Shown here piece by piece: positions 35,453 through 43,865 of a DNA stretch of 64,000 nt (the first letter of the stretch is position 1; the number at the start of each line of letters is the position of its first letter). The notes under the pieces are model-generated. The model was not told where the DNA came from. It made no database searches and saw only the letters and a list, made by a program, of their open reading frames with translations. Source of the DNA: Oscillospiraceae bacterium (lineage in GTDB: Bacteria; Bacillota; Clostridia; UBA1212; SIG427); contig SVJE01000001.1 of NCBI GenBank assembly GCA_015069135.1, forward strand, positions 227,316 through 291,315, given 5' to 3'. The position numbers and the translations under genes are program-made.

Positions 35453-36913
35453 TCATGCTAAAATTTCTAAACCAATATCAATTCTTTTTAAAGTTTCTTC
35501 TTTACCCAATATTTCAGCCAATTCAGTTGCACCACCGGGACTTGCAGGTAAACCGGAAAGGGCAGTACGAAGAGGCCACAAAATCTGGCCGTTTTTAAGT
35601 TCATTAGAAGCAGCTAAATCACAAAGGCCCTGATAAAGCTCAGATGATACCCACTCACCGTTATAGTTTTCAATGAATTCACGGGTTATCTTCAAGAACT
35701 CAGATGAATTTTCAGGATCTGTTTTCATTTTTTTATGTCTGTAAAGTTCTTTGTCATAAGAAGAAAGTTCTTTGAAGAAACCGATTTTCTCAGGTATATC
35801 ACTTAATACTTCTGTACGGCCCTGAACCAAAGTAGACATTTTACAAATCATTTCTTCTGATACATCTTCGCCTAAAGCTTTCTTTATCCATGGAGCAGCA
35901 ACTTCAGCAAACTTTTCAGGAGAAAGAGCTCTAATATATTCTGAATTCATCCATCTTAATTTTTCAGGATCAAATATAGAAGGGGACTTACTTAAACCTT
36001 CAATATTAAAGTTCTCTTCAAGTTCTTTAAGAGTGTATATTTCCTGTTCTCCTCCCGGACTCCAGCCAAGAAGGGCAATATAGTTTACTACTGCTTCAGC
36101 CAGGAAACCTTTATCAAGTAAATCACCAAAGGAAGCATCACCGTTTCTCTTTGATAATTTGCTGTGCTGATCTTTCATAACAGGAGCACAATGCACATAA
36201 GTTGGTATTTCCCAACCAAAAGCTTCATATAAAAGGTTGTACTTAGGTGTAGATGATAGGTATTCATTTCCTCTTACAACGTGAGTAATGGCCATTAAAT
36301 GATCGTCTATTACATTGGCAAAGTTGTATGTTGGCATACCATCAGCTTTAAGAAGAATCTGATCTTCCAAAGTTTTGTTTTCAACAGTAATATCACCATA
36401 AACAGCATCAGTAAATGTCGTGGTGCCATCTAAAGGCATCTTCTGTCTGATAACATAAGGAAGACCTGCATCTAAATTTGCTTTAACTTCTTCAGGTGAT
36501 AAATCACGGCAATGTCTGTCGTAAGCAAGTGAATCACCCTGGGTTGCTACATCACCTTTAATTGATTCCAAACGCTCTTTTGTACAAAAACAATAATATG
36601 CTTTTCCCATTTCAACCAACTGTTCAGCATACTGCTTGTACATACCCATACGTTCACTTTGAATATATGGACCGTAGTCTCCGCCAACGCCGGGACCTTC
36701 ATCGTATGAAATACCGGTTTGTTCCAGAGTTTTGAATATAATATCAGTAGCGCCTTCAACATAGCGCTCTCTGTCTGTGTCTTCAATTCTTAAAATGAAT
36801 TTACCGCCGTTACTTCTTGCAATAAGGTACTCATAAAGAGCTGTTCTTAAGTTACCGATATGCATATAGCCTGTAGGGCTGGGGGCAAATCTTGTGCGAA
36901 CTTCTTTAGCCAT
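35453..36913 (-). CDS. gltX: Glutamyl-tRNA synthetase
   Basis: A 486-residue class I synthetase with FAPSPTGYMHIGNLRT at residues 9-23 (HIGN at 18-21), the KMSKS-like KLSKRNGDAS near residue 253 and an all-helical anticodon-binding C-terminal half, all typical of bacterial GluRS. AGGAGG is 8 bases before the ATG. It is transcribed with glnS. Because GlnRS is present, it is expected to be discriminating, charging only tRNA-Glu; the sequence alone does not prove that. Confidence 0.97.
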   Translation of the reverse strand: MAKEVRTRFAPSPTGYMHIGNLRTALYEYLIARSNGGKFILRIEDTDRERYVEGATDIIFKTLEQTGISYDEGPGVGGDYGPYIQSERMGMYKQYAEQLVEMGKAYYCFCTKERLESIKGDVATQGDSLAYDRHCRDLSPEEVKANLDAGLPYVIRQKMPLDGTTTFTDAVYGDITVENKTLEDQILLKADGMPTYNFANVIDDHLMAITHVVRGNEYLSSTPKYNLLYEAFGWEIPTYVHCAPVMKDQHSKLSKRNGDASFGDLLDKGFLAEAVVNYIALLGWSPGGEQEIYTLKELEENFNIEGLSKSPSIFDPEKLRWMNSEYIRALSPEKFAEVAAPWIKKALGEDVSEEMICKMSTLVQGRTEVLSDIPEKIGFFKELSSYDKELYRHKKMKTDPENSSEFLKITREFIENYNGEWVSSELYQGLCDLAASNELKNGQILWPLRTALSGLPASPGGATELAEILGKEETLKRIDIGLEILA

Positions 36914-36984
36914 AAAAGCTTCCTCCTAATAGAGATTTAATTAACAATTAATTTTACATTAAAGATGGGTAAAAGTAAAGATTT

Positions 36985-37689
36985 TTAAGCTAAAAATGAC
37001 ATAACAATTATATATGCAATCGGCTGATGACATAAATATATAAAAAGTGAATGCCTGCCACAAAAGCAAAAGAATTTTACCAATATATTTGATGTGTTAA
37101 CTCGTGGGAAAAGTGTGCGTTTGTTTTTATATAATAATCTACCAAGAAATATACCGATAATAAAGAATCCTATGTTTGGAAACATCGGAAAATAGTCGCC
37201 CGAACCAAAATTAGACGTAGTTAACCCCAGCGGAAAAAGCCATTTTACTGATACGGTAATTGTTTCAAACAGATATCCCAACAGAACGGAACATATTGAT
37301 AAAATAGGAAGTAGCCATTGTGGGCATTTTTTTAGTAGCGGTGAAAGTATCATGCATATTCCGAGAAAATGAAGTATTCCGAACCAAACCATAGCTGTTG
37401 TACTTTGGAAAAGTAAAAAAGTAACAATTGAAATAAGAATACCGGCTATAAAAACAATAAGTCCACGCTTAATGCTTTTTCTTCCCAATGTTACGCAAAT
37501 TCCCGACAAGAGAATGAATATAATTCCACCATATTCCATAGTAATGTCAAAAAAAGTAGATGTGCTTATTTTTATATTTGTAAAAACTTGTATATCAAAG
37601 ATAAAGTGTACAAAAACAACACCCCAAATACAAATTCCTCTTAAAAAATCCAGCTCCCAGATTCTATTTTTCGTTTTAACAGATGTCAT
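36985..37689 (-). CDS. DUF1624/HGSNAT-like acyltransferase-type membrane protein
   Basis: A 234-residue protein with about seven membrane segments. The start RIWELDFLRGICIWGVVFVH is the signature of the DUF1624 (heparan-alpha-glucosaminide N-acetyltransferase catalytic-like) family, with WFGILHFLGICMI in the middle and GRHSLFIYLCHQP near the end. It probably transfers an acyl group across the membrane to a surface glycan; donor and acceptor are unknown. GGAG precedes the ATG. It is divergent from the D,D-carboxypeptidase gene and 71 bases upstream of gltX. Confidence 0.8.
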   Translation of the reverse strand: MTSVKTKNRIWELDFLRGICIWGVVFVHFIFDIQVFTNIKISTSTFFDITMEYGGIIFILLSGICVTLGRKSIKRGLIVFIAGILISIVTFLLFQSTTAMVWFGILHFLGICMILSPLLKKCPQWLLPILSICSVLLGYLFETITVSVKWLFPLGLTTSNFGSGDYFPMFPNIGFFIIGIFLGRLLYKNKRTLFPRVNTSNILVKFFCFCGRHSLFIYLCHQPIAYIIVMSFLA

Positions 37690-37733
37690 ATTTTAATCTC
37701 CGTAAAATATTTTATATAAATATACACTAATTT

Positions 37734-37749
37734 ATTGCATTCATGCAAT
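37734..37749. promoter_or_regulatory. Perfect 7-2-7 palindrome before the D,D-carboxypeptidase gene
   Basis: ATTGCAT-TC-ATGCAAT lies 15 bases before the carboxypeptidase ATG, between it and the divergent membrane-protein gene. It is long enough to be a dimeric regulator site or a 5' hairpin covering part of the leader. No known operator consensus is claimed. Confidence 0.4.
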
Positions 37750-37764
37750 ATTACGGAGGTTTTT

Positions 37765-38922
37765 ATGTCTATATACAAAAAGTTTATATCATGTATCTGT
37801 GTAATAACAATTTTTTTTGGATGTCTTATTACTTCGGCCAATGATCCTGAACCTGAATTTAATGGAAGAAATATTTATGTTATGGATAAAGAAACAAAAA
37901 GATGTCTTTATGAAAAAAACGCATATGAAAAAACTCCTATGGCAAGCACAACAAAAATAATGACAGCAATTATTGTTCTTGAAAAAGGTAATTTAAATGA
38001 TATTACAATTGTAAGTTCTAATGCTGCCGGTACTGAAGGTTCTTCAATGAATTTAAAAAAAGGTGAAGAAATCTCTGTAAATGATCTTTTGTATGGATTA
38101 TTAATTAAATCCGGAAATGATGCTGCCGTTGCATTGGCTGAAGCAATATCAGGAAGTGTAGAAGAATTTTGTATGCTAATGAATGAAAAAGCAAAAAGTA
38201 TTGGTGCTTATGATACAAATTTCACATCACCACACGGTCTTGATGATGAAAATCATTATACTACTGCCAGAGATCTGGCAATAATTGCCGAATATGCTTC
38301 AAATAATAAAATTTTTCGTCAGATTGTGGCAACAAAAAGTACATCAGTTAATGGTCATTATCTTGGGAATACAAATGATCTCTTATGGAATTCGGATTAT
38401 GTTACAGGAATAAAAACAGGGTATACAGGTAAAGCCGGAAGATGTGTTGTACTTTCAATTGAAAAAGATGAAGTTGAGCTTATTGCTGTTATTTTAGGTT
38501 GTAATACAACGGAAGAACGTACTGAAGACGGTAATACAATATTAAATTATTTCCCGGGAAATTATTCTGTAAATGAAATAATAGAATCCGGTGCTGTTGT
38601 TGATTCCATCAGGTGTTATAAAAGTGAAAAGAAATATATATCAGCAATTATTAAAGAACCGGTAAAACTTTGTCTTTCAACCGAAGAAAAGAAAAATATC
38701 AATTTTAAGGCAGAGTTATACAGTGAATATGAAAATGGAATAAAAAAAGAAATAAAATCAGGTACTGTATTGGGGATATACTATATCTATTCCGGAGATA
38801 AACTATTAGATAGTGTTGAAATTGTTGCTTCCGAAAACAATGAGACAAAAGGTTTTTTAAGTTATCTGGAAGAGTATTTTTTAATATGGTCTAAAGAGAC
38901 ATTCACTGCACTTTACAAATAG
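37765..38922 (+). CDS. D-alanyl-D-alanine carboxypeptidase (peptidase S11)
   Basis: A 385-residue exported penicillin-binding protein (DacF/DacB type) that trims the terminal D-Ala of peptidoglycan stem peptides. The signal peptide covers about residues 1-25. The three active-site motifs are complete: S61-T-T-K64 (MASTTKIM), S116-G-N118 (KSGNDAA) and K217-T-G219 (IKTGYTGKAG). A C-terminal beta domain and a weakly hydrophobic tail (FLSYLEEYFLIWSKETF) may contact the membrane. ATG 37765 is preferred to a TTG 10 codons upstream because GGAGG sits about 7 bases before it. It is followed by TadE-like genes, possibly co-transcribed. Confidence 0.95.
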   Translation: MSIYKKFISCICVITIFFGCLITSANDPEPEFNGRNIYVMDKETKRCLYEKNAYEKTPMASTTKIMTAIIVLEKGNLNDITIVSSNAAGTEGSSMNLKKGEEISVNDLLYGLLIKSGNDAAVALAEAISGSVEEFCMLMNEKAKSIGAYDTNFTSPHGLDDENHYTTARDLAIIAEYASNNKIFRQIVATKSTSVNGHYLGNTNDLLWNSDYVTGIKTGYTGKAGRCVVLSIEKDEVELIAVILGCNTTEERTEDGNTILNYFPGNYSVNEIIESGAVVDSIRCYKSEKKYISAIIKEPVKLCLSTEEKKNINFKAELYSEYENGIKKEIKSGTVLGIYYIYSGDKLLDSVEIVASENNETKGFLSYLEEYFLIWSKETFTALYK

Positions 38923-38967
38923 TAAATTACATTGATAAAATCCTCTCAAAAGGGAGGTGCATACATA

Positions 38968-39231
38968 TTGAAAAAACTTATTAATTCTTCATATGGATAT
39001 ATAACAATAGAGTCTGCTATTGTTATACCGGTAATAATTTTTATTACCGGATATTTAATTTTGCTTTTGTTAAATGAATTAGTTGCATTAAATGATTACA
39101 GTGTTGAAATATCGAAAAGATGTAATGAATTAATTAAAAATGATTCCGGAAATTTACTAAGATTAGTTAAGGTTATTACTGAAACAGGAGGAAGAATTAT
39201 TGATGAAGTTTTTGAAAAATACAATAAATAA
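38968..39231 (+). CDS. TadE-like small pseudopilin-type protein, TTG start
   Basis: An 87-residue protein whose N-terminus, GYITIESAIVIPVIIFI, has the Gly-x4-Glu arrangement plus hydrophobic helix of TadE/pilin-like proteins. The soluble tail is short and basic. TTG 38968 is chosen because AGGGAGG at 38951-38957 is 10 bases before it; an earlier in-frame TTG would put a hydrophilic run before the membrane helix. It overlaps the next gene by 29 bases. Pilin-like assembly or an accessory envelope role is inferred. Confidence 0.65.
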   Translation: MKKLINSSYGYITIESAIVIPVIIFITGYLILLLLNELVALNDYSVEISKRCNELIKNDSGNLLRLVKVITETGGRIIDEVFEKYNK

Positions 39232-41167
39232 AGGTTCTGTTACAATTTTTATTTCTATTTTACTTTCCGGGATACTTTTTTTAAACTCAGTTTTGATAGA
39301 TGCGGCAAGAATAATTACGGCTAAAACAAATATTGAATATAAACTTATATTAGCCGGCAAATCAATTTTAGCGGCATATGAAAGTGTTCTTTTTGAATAC
39401 TATGGTCTGATTTGTATAAATGGTTCTGAAGATCCTACTATGGATCTGGATTATTATTTTAATATTTATAGAAATACAATTAACATTAATGAAAGTCAAT
39501 TTCTGAATATCAATCCTTTTACAGGTAACGCTGAATGTTTTTATTCAGAGTTTACTGAGAGTCTTGATGACATAAATATTCTTCAAAAACAAATTATAAG
39601 TCTGATGAAATATAAAACACCTGGGAATATGTTGGAAAAAGTTCTTGAAAGTGTAAATATATTAAATTCCGGAGAAAAAGCTAATGAAGGTGAATTTTTA
39701 TATAAAGAAGCCTGTAATTATCTTGAAGAATTAGCAAATAAATCTGATAGTCTTTTCAGGCTTGTAGAAGGTTGGTCTGACAATGATGTTGCATGTGTAA
39801 ATGGATTTTCAAATAATATATCAAGAAGTTTAACCATCGCAGATATAAAGGCTAAAAGTATGCAGCTTTCTCTTTTTGATGATAATAGTTTACTTGATTT
39901 ACTTAAAAAAGATTGTATTAAATTAAAGTCGGATTTTGAAACTTATTCTCAATTAAATAAAAATGCAGTTAATCTGATTAATGAGATTAATGGATTACAT
40001 AATGAGATTGAAATCTGTATTAATAAAATAAATAAATGGTTAGCTGAATATAAACCTGAAAGTGAAATGGGAGGAGATTATTCAAATAAATTAAAAGAAA
40101 GAGTTAATGAGCTTAAGGATATTTTACAGAAAACCCAATATAATTCTTCTTTAAAAAAACTTAATGAGAATATATATTTGCTTGAGGATAATATAGTTAA
40201 GATCATGGAGTTATATGAAATTTTCGGTAAATATGATGGATTTCTTTCTTATGAGATAATTGAAAAGAATTTAAAAGATGCAGATTGTTTAAAAATGAAT
40301 ACAAATATAAAAATATATAACGGTAGAGAAAATGAAAAATTCATTTTACCGAAAAATAATCCTGCTGAAAATCAGGTTTCTGAGGAAGATGTTTTAAAAA
40401 ATTTAGATGGCTTGTTTGAAATTGAAGAGTCTTTGAAAGAAACTTTACCTTCAGTTGTAAAAAATAAAGATGAAATTGAAATTGAAAAAAATGATTCTTT
40501 AACAAAAGTTCTGATAGATGATTATATTCTTTCTTACTTTGGCAATTATAAAGAAACTGTACAGAATATAACCGCTTGTTTTAACGCAGAAACTGAATAT
40601 ATATTAAATGGAGAATCCTCAGAAAAAAAGAATATAGAAAAGACATTTCTTAAAATTTTCTCAATAAGGACAGGCCTTAATTTAATTCATGTATTATGTG
40701 ATTCAGAAAAAAGACAGATTGCAAATGCAATGGGCAATGCTATTGCAGGTGCAACATATGGAATTGGCGGACCGTTATATGCAGCTTTGATTATGACAGC
40801 ATGGGCAAGTGGTGAAGCACTTATTGATATAAATAGATTAAAAAAGGGCGAAAGTGTTCCTTTAATAAAAAAATCAGATGATTGGAGACTTTCAATTGAA
40901 GGTCTTTCGTCTAAAAATGAAAAAGAAAATAGTGAAATTTTAGATTTTGATTATAAAGAATATCTTAGATTGCTTTTGTATCTTACGCCACAAAAAATAA
41001 AATTATTAAGGATTCAGGATCTTATTGAAATAAATATGTCAAAATATATCGGAAATAGATTCTATTTAGGAAATTATTATAACAGTCTGAGAGTTGGATG
41101 TAATTATATTATGTCTACATCATTTAAGGAGATTGAAATAAAGGAGTACATAAATGTTTGTTATTAA
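39203..41167 (+). CDS. DUF5702-like, Tad-associated envelope protein
   Basis: A 654-residue protein starting MKFLKNTINKGSVTIFISIL and continuing to IDAARIITAKTNIEYKL near residue 45, the pattern of DUF5702 proteins found with TadE-type genes in Bacillota. One N-terminal membrane helix (about 12-32) is followed by a long outside region with heptad-like coiled coil (about 225-345), an acidic stretch and a Gly/Ala-rich hydrophobic segment near 515-535 (IAGATYGIGGPLYAALI). AGGAGG at 39186-39191 precedes the ATG by 11 bases; a TTG three bases earlier is possible. It overlaps both neighbours. Function unproven. Confidence 0.7.
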   Translation: MKFLKNTINKGSVTIFISILLSGILFLNSVLIDAARIITAKTNIEYKLILAGKSILAAYESVLFEYYGLICINGSEDPTMDLDYYFNIYRNTININESQFLNINPFTGNAECFYSEFTESLDDINILQKQIISLMKYKTPGNMLEKVLESVNILNSGEKANEGEFLYKEACNYLEELANKSDSLFRLVEGWSDNDVACVNGFSNNISRSLTIADIKAKSMQLSLFDDNSLLDLLKKDCIKLKSDFETYSQLNKNAVNLINEINGLHNEIEICINKINKWLAEYKPESEMGGDYSNKLKERVNELKDILQKTQYNSSLKKLNENIYLLEDNIVKIMELYEIFGKYDGFLSYEIIEKNLKDADCLKMNTNIKIYNGRENEKFILPKNNPAENQVSEEDVLKNLDGLFEIEESLKETLPSVVKNKDEIEIEKNDSLTKVLIDDYILSYFGNYKETVQNITACFNAETEYILNGESSEKKNIEKTFLKIFSIRTGLNLIHVLCDSEKRQIANAMGNAIAGATYGIGGPLYAALIMTAWASGEALIDINRLKKGESVPLIKKSDDWRLSIEGLSSKNEKENSEILDFDYKEYLRLLLYLTPQKIKLLRIQDLIEINMSKYIGNRFYLGNYYNSLRVGCNYIMSTSFKEIEIKEYINVCY

Positions 41168-42086
41168 CAAAAAGGGAAGTGTTTCAATTGAAGCTCTTAT
41201 GATTATACCTGTCTTTTTTATTTTGATAATTTTATTAATTGGATATTTAAGGGTGTATTTACTGTATAACTGTGTTTCTGAAGCTTTATATAATACTTCG
41301 GACTTTGCCATAAATTATGGTCCTTTATATAAAGATATGGGTGTTGATAGTATTAAAGAAATAGTTGGAAACAAAATCGGAGATAAAATAAATATTAACA
41401 ACATTCTGAATTATAGTGATGATATTTTGTATCTTAAGACATTTGAATTATATTTTACAAATGAGATAGAGAAGAACAAGATATATTGTTTAATGTTTAA
41501 GGATAATGTGAAATGGGATTTTACAGGAAGTGATTTTTTTAATAATAATGACGAATTTTATATGTCAGGAGTTTTTTACTACAAACTAAACGTTCCTCTA
41601 ACGGAAAAAATTTTTAATGGTTTTTCTTTTAGAAAAAATATTCTGGTAAGAGTATTCTCAAATGGAATTGTCAGTTATTCAACAAATACTGATGACAGTA
41701 ATATTTGGGGTCTCACTAATTTCCAAAGAGGAAAATTGTTAGAAAAACAATTTGGTGGAAATTTACCTGAAAATTTTCCGGTAATAGATGTATATGAAAA
41801 GGGTATTGCTAAAATGATAGTAAGTCTGAACCACACTTTGCCAACATATACAAATAATAAAAATTTTGAAATGAAACTAAATGAATATTTAGAAAAAATG
41901 GTTAATTTTAAAGGGGCAAAATATGGAAATAGTTCTGTTGAAAATATTATTGGAAGAGCAATAATACTAATTCTACCTGAAAACCAGCTGAATAATTCAC
42001 AAAAAATTGTTTTAAATAATTTTGAGAAAAAATGCGGATACAATAACGTAAAATTGAAAGTCGAACGATATCAATATTCAGATTGA
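41154..42086 (+). CDS. TadE-like membrane-anchored protein
   Basis: A 310-residue protein with a pilin-like N-terminus (KKGSVSIEALMIIPVFFILI), that is Gly-x4-Glu before a membrane helix at about residues 14-35, and a 270-residue outside domain of mixed strands. Tad pseudopilins have this N-terminus but are usually shorter, so this may be a TadE/TadG-like minor component. AAGGAG lies about 8 bases before the ATG, inside the end of the DUF5702-like gene. No ATPase, TadB/C or prepilin peptidase gene is in the window. Confidence 0.7.
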   Translation: MFVINKKGSVSIEALMIIPVFFILIILLIGYLRVYLLYNCVSEALYNTSDFAINYGPLYKDMGVDSIKEIVGNKIGDKININNILNYSDDILYLKTFELYFTNEIEKNKIYCLMFKDNVKWDFTGSDFFNNNDEFYMSGVFYYKLNVPLTEKIFNGFSFRKNILVRVFSNGIVSYSTNTDDSNIWGLTNFQRGKLLEKQFGGNLPENFPVIDVYEKGIAKMIVSLNHTLPTYTNNKNFEMKLNEYLEKMVNFKGAKYGNSSVENIIGRAIILILPENQLNNSQKIVLNNFEKKCGYNNVKLKVERYQYSD

Positions 42087-42111
42087 CACTATAATTTAAA
42101 AATAATAAAAT
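42083..42111 (+). promoter_or_regulatory. Consensus promoter of the PNP/aminotransferase/6PGDH-like operon
   Basis: TTGACA at 42083-42088 and TAAAAT at 42106-42111 with a 17-base spacer. The stop codon of the TadE-like gene is embedded in the -35 box. Confidence 0.75.
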
Positions 42112-42147
42112 ATTAATAATCAATCTATGAAGAAAGGCTATATATAC

Positions 42148-42987
42148 ATGGCAAAATGGTACGAAAAAGCAGTTAAGGCTGCAGATTTTTTAAAAAAATC
42201 CATTGAAGAACAGTTAGGCTTTTTACCAAATCCTGAAGTTGCTTTAATTTTGGGGACTTGTTTTGGTGAAGCTGTAAATTTTTCTGAAGAAAAAGCAATA
42301 ATTTCATATAATGAAATTCCTGAATATACTGTTTCGACTGTTAATGGTCATTCCGGAAAATTAATTTGTTGTAAAATAGGTGAAGTATGGTGTTATGTTA
42401 TGCAAGGGCGTACCCATTATTATGAAGGGTATGAAACTGATGAAGTAGTGTTGCCTATACGTGTTTTTTCACTTCTTGGTGTTAAAAATTTAATTGTAAC
42501 AAATGCTGCCGGTGGAATTAACACGTCATATAAAGTGGGGGACTTTGTTGCCATCTCTGATCATCTGTCGTTCTTTGCTCCATCGCCTATAAGAGGTGTA
42601 AACGAGGAATATTTTGGACTTCGTTTTCCGTCTATGGATAATGCTTATGACACTGAATTAAGAGAAAAAGCATTAAATTGTGCTTCTGAAACAAATATTA
42701 CGATGCATATAGGTGTATATGCATACATGAGAGGACCTCAATTTGAAACTCCTGCAGAAATTAAGGCTTTAAGAATTCTTGGAGGAGATCTTGCAGGGAT
42801 GTCAACTGTTCCGGAAGTTATTGCAGCAAGACATTGCGGTATTAAAGTTGCCGGTTTTTCATGTGTAACTAACATGGCTGCAGGTGTTACGGAGAAAGCT
42901 GTTTCTCATGAGGATGTATCAGACACAGAAAATCAGGTTAAAGAAATCTTTGCCCCATTTATTGAAAAATTTATTCAAATGATATGA
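42148..42987 (+). CDS. Purine nucleoside phosphorylase
   Basis: A 279-residue trimeric-type (PunA-like) purine nucleoside phosphorylase that cleaves purine nucleosides with phosphate to base and ribose-1-phosphate. Phosphate-binding ILGTCFG, NGHSGKL, MQGRTHYYEGY, NAAGGIN, RGPQFETPAEI, MSTVPEVIAARHCG and VTNMAAGV are all in family order, including the purine-binding Glu and Asn. ATG 42148 is preferred to an in-frame ATG seven codons upstream because GAAAGG lies 10 bases before it. First gene of a three-gene operon. Confidence 0.95.
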   Translation: MAKWYEKAVKAADFLKKSIEEQLGFLPNPEVALILGTCFGEAVNFSEEKAIISYNEIPEYTVSTVNGHSGKLICCKIGEVWCYVMQGRTHYYEGYETDEVVLPIRVFSLLGVKNLIVTNAAGGINTSYKVGDFVAISDHLSFFAPSPIRGVNEEYFGLRFPSMDNAYDTELREKALNCASETNITMHIGVYAYMRGPQFETPAEIKALRILGGDLAGMSTVPEVIAARHCGIKVAGFSCVTNMAAGVTEKAVSHEDVSDTENQVKEIFAPFIEKFIQMI

Positions 42988-43001
42988 ATCAAGGAGTAGG
43001 T

Positions 43002-43865
43002 ATGTTTAGAATACAGGATAACAATGGACAAAATATATATGTGAACGGCAGAATTTGTGAATTCTCAAAATATAGCGGAGTGGATGACAGTCCATTTGAC
43101 TTCAATATGGATTTCTCTGAACCTATAATTTATGAAGTTATTAGATTTATTGATGGTCAAGGTGTGTTTTTCAAAGATCATTATGATAGATTTTGCAACA
43201 GCTTAAAACTTGCAGGCATTAAAAATGTTATAAGTTGTGATGATATGAAAAAGGCTTGTATTGATGTTCTTGAAGCTAACATGATGAAGAATAATAATCT
43301 TAAACTTATGTATGCTATGAAAAAAGATACTGATGAACCAATATGTCTTATTTATGCATCTAAGTCATTTTATCCTGATGAAAAGTATTACAGTAATGGT
43401 GTTGCTGTTGCTGTTCTTGATATTGAAAGACCAACTCCTAATGCAAAAATAAGTCGTAAGGATTATATAGACAGAGTAACTTCTTACAGAACGAATAAAG
43501 GTGTTTTCGAAGTATTACTTAAAAATAATAAAGGAAAATTAACTGAGGGAAGTCGTTCGAATTTATTTTTTATAAAAGATAACATTGTTTATACTGCTCC
43601 TAAAGACCTGGTTCTTGAGGGTGTAATGAGAAAACATGTTTTTGAAGTATGTGATAACAAAGAAATAATTATCGATGATACTAATCTTGTTGATTTTAAT
43701 GACTTATCCGGTATGGATGCTGCCTTTCTTACAGGGACATCCATAAATGTTTTACCGATTTCTACAGTTGAAGATTCAATTAGCTATGATACAAAAAATC
43801 CTGTATTATTAAAAATTATTAAAGGATTTGAAGAAAGGATTATTGAAGAATGGCAGATGAAATAA
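43002..43865 (+). CDS. PLP-dependent class IV aminotransferase
   Basis: A 287-residue fold-type IV PLP enzyme, related to branched-chain and D-amino-acid aminotransferases and aminodeoxychorismate lyase. The candidate Schiff-base lysine is in NAKISRKDY, followed by the phosphate-binding TEGSRSNLFFI and the C-terminal LTGTSINVLPI. The substrate class cannot be fixed. ATG 43002 with AAGGAG 5 bases upstream is preferred; an ATG at 42984 overlapping the PNP stop is the alternative. The gene overlaps the 6PGDH-like gene by 16 bases. Confidence 0.85.
   Translation: MFRIQDNNGQNIYVNGRICEFSKYSGVDDSPFDFNMDFSEPIIYEVIRFIDGQGVFFKDHYDRFCNSLKLAGIKNVISCDDMKKACIDVLEANMMKNNNLKLMYAMKKDTDEPICLIYASKSFYPDEKYYSNGVAVAVLDIERPTPNAKISRKDYIDRVTSYRTNKGVFEVLLKNNKGKLTEGSRSNLFFIKDNIVYTAPKDLVLEGVMRKHVFEVCDNKEIIIDDTNLVDFNDLSGMDAAFLTGTSINVLPISTVEDSISYDTKNPVLLKIIKGFEERIIEEWQMK

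Noticed and set aside
36914..36984. T-box leader before gltX
   Set aside because: The gap is 71 bases, lacks a T-box core and has no antiterminator/terminator pair.
37765..42086. Full Tad pilus operon
   Set aside because: No ATPase, platform or prepilin peptidase genes.
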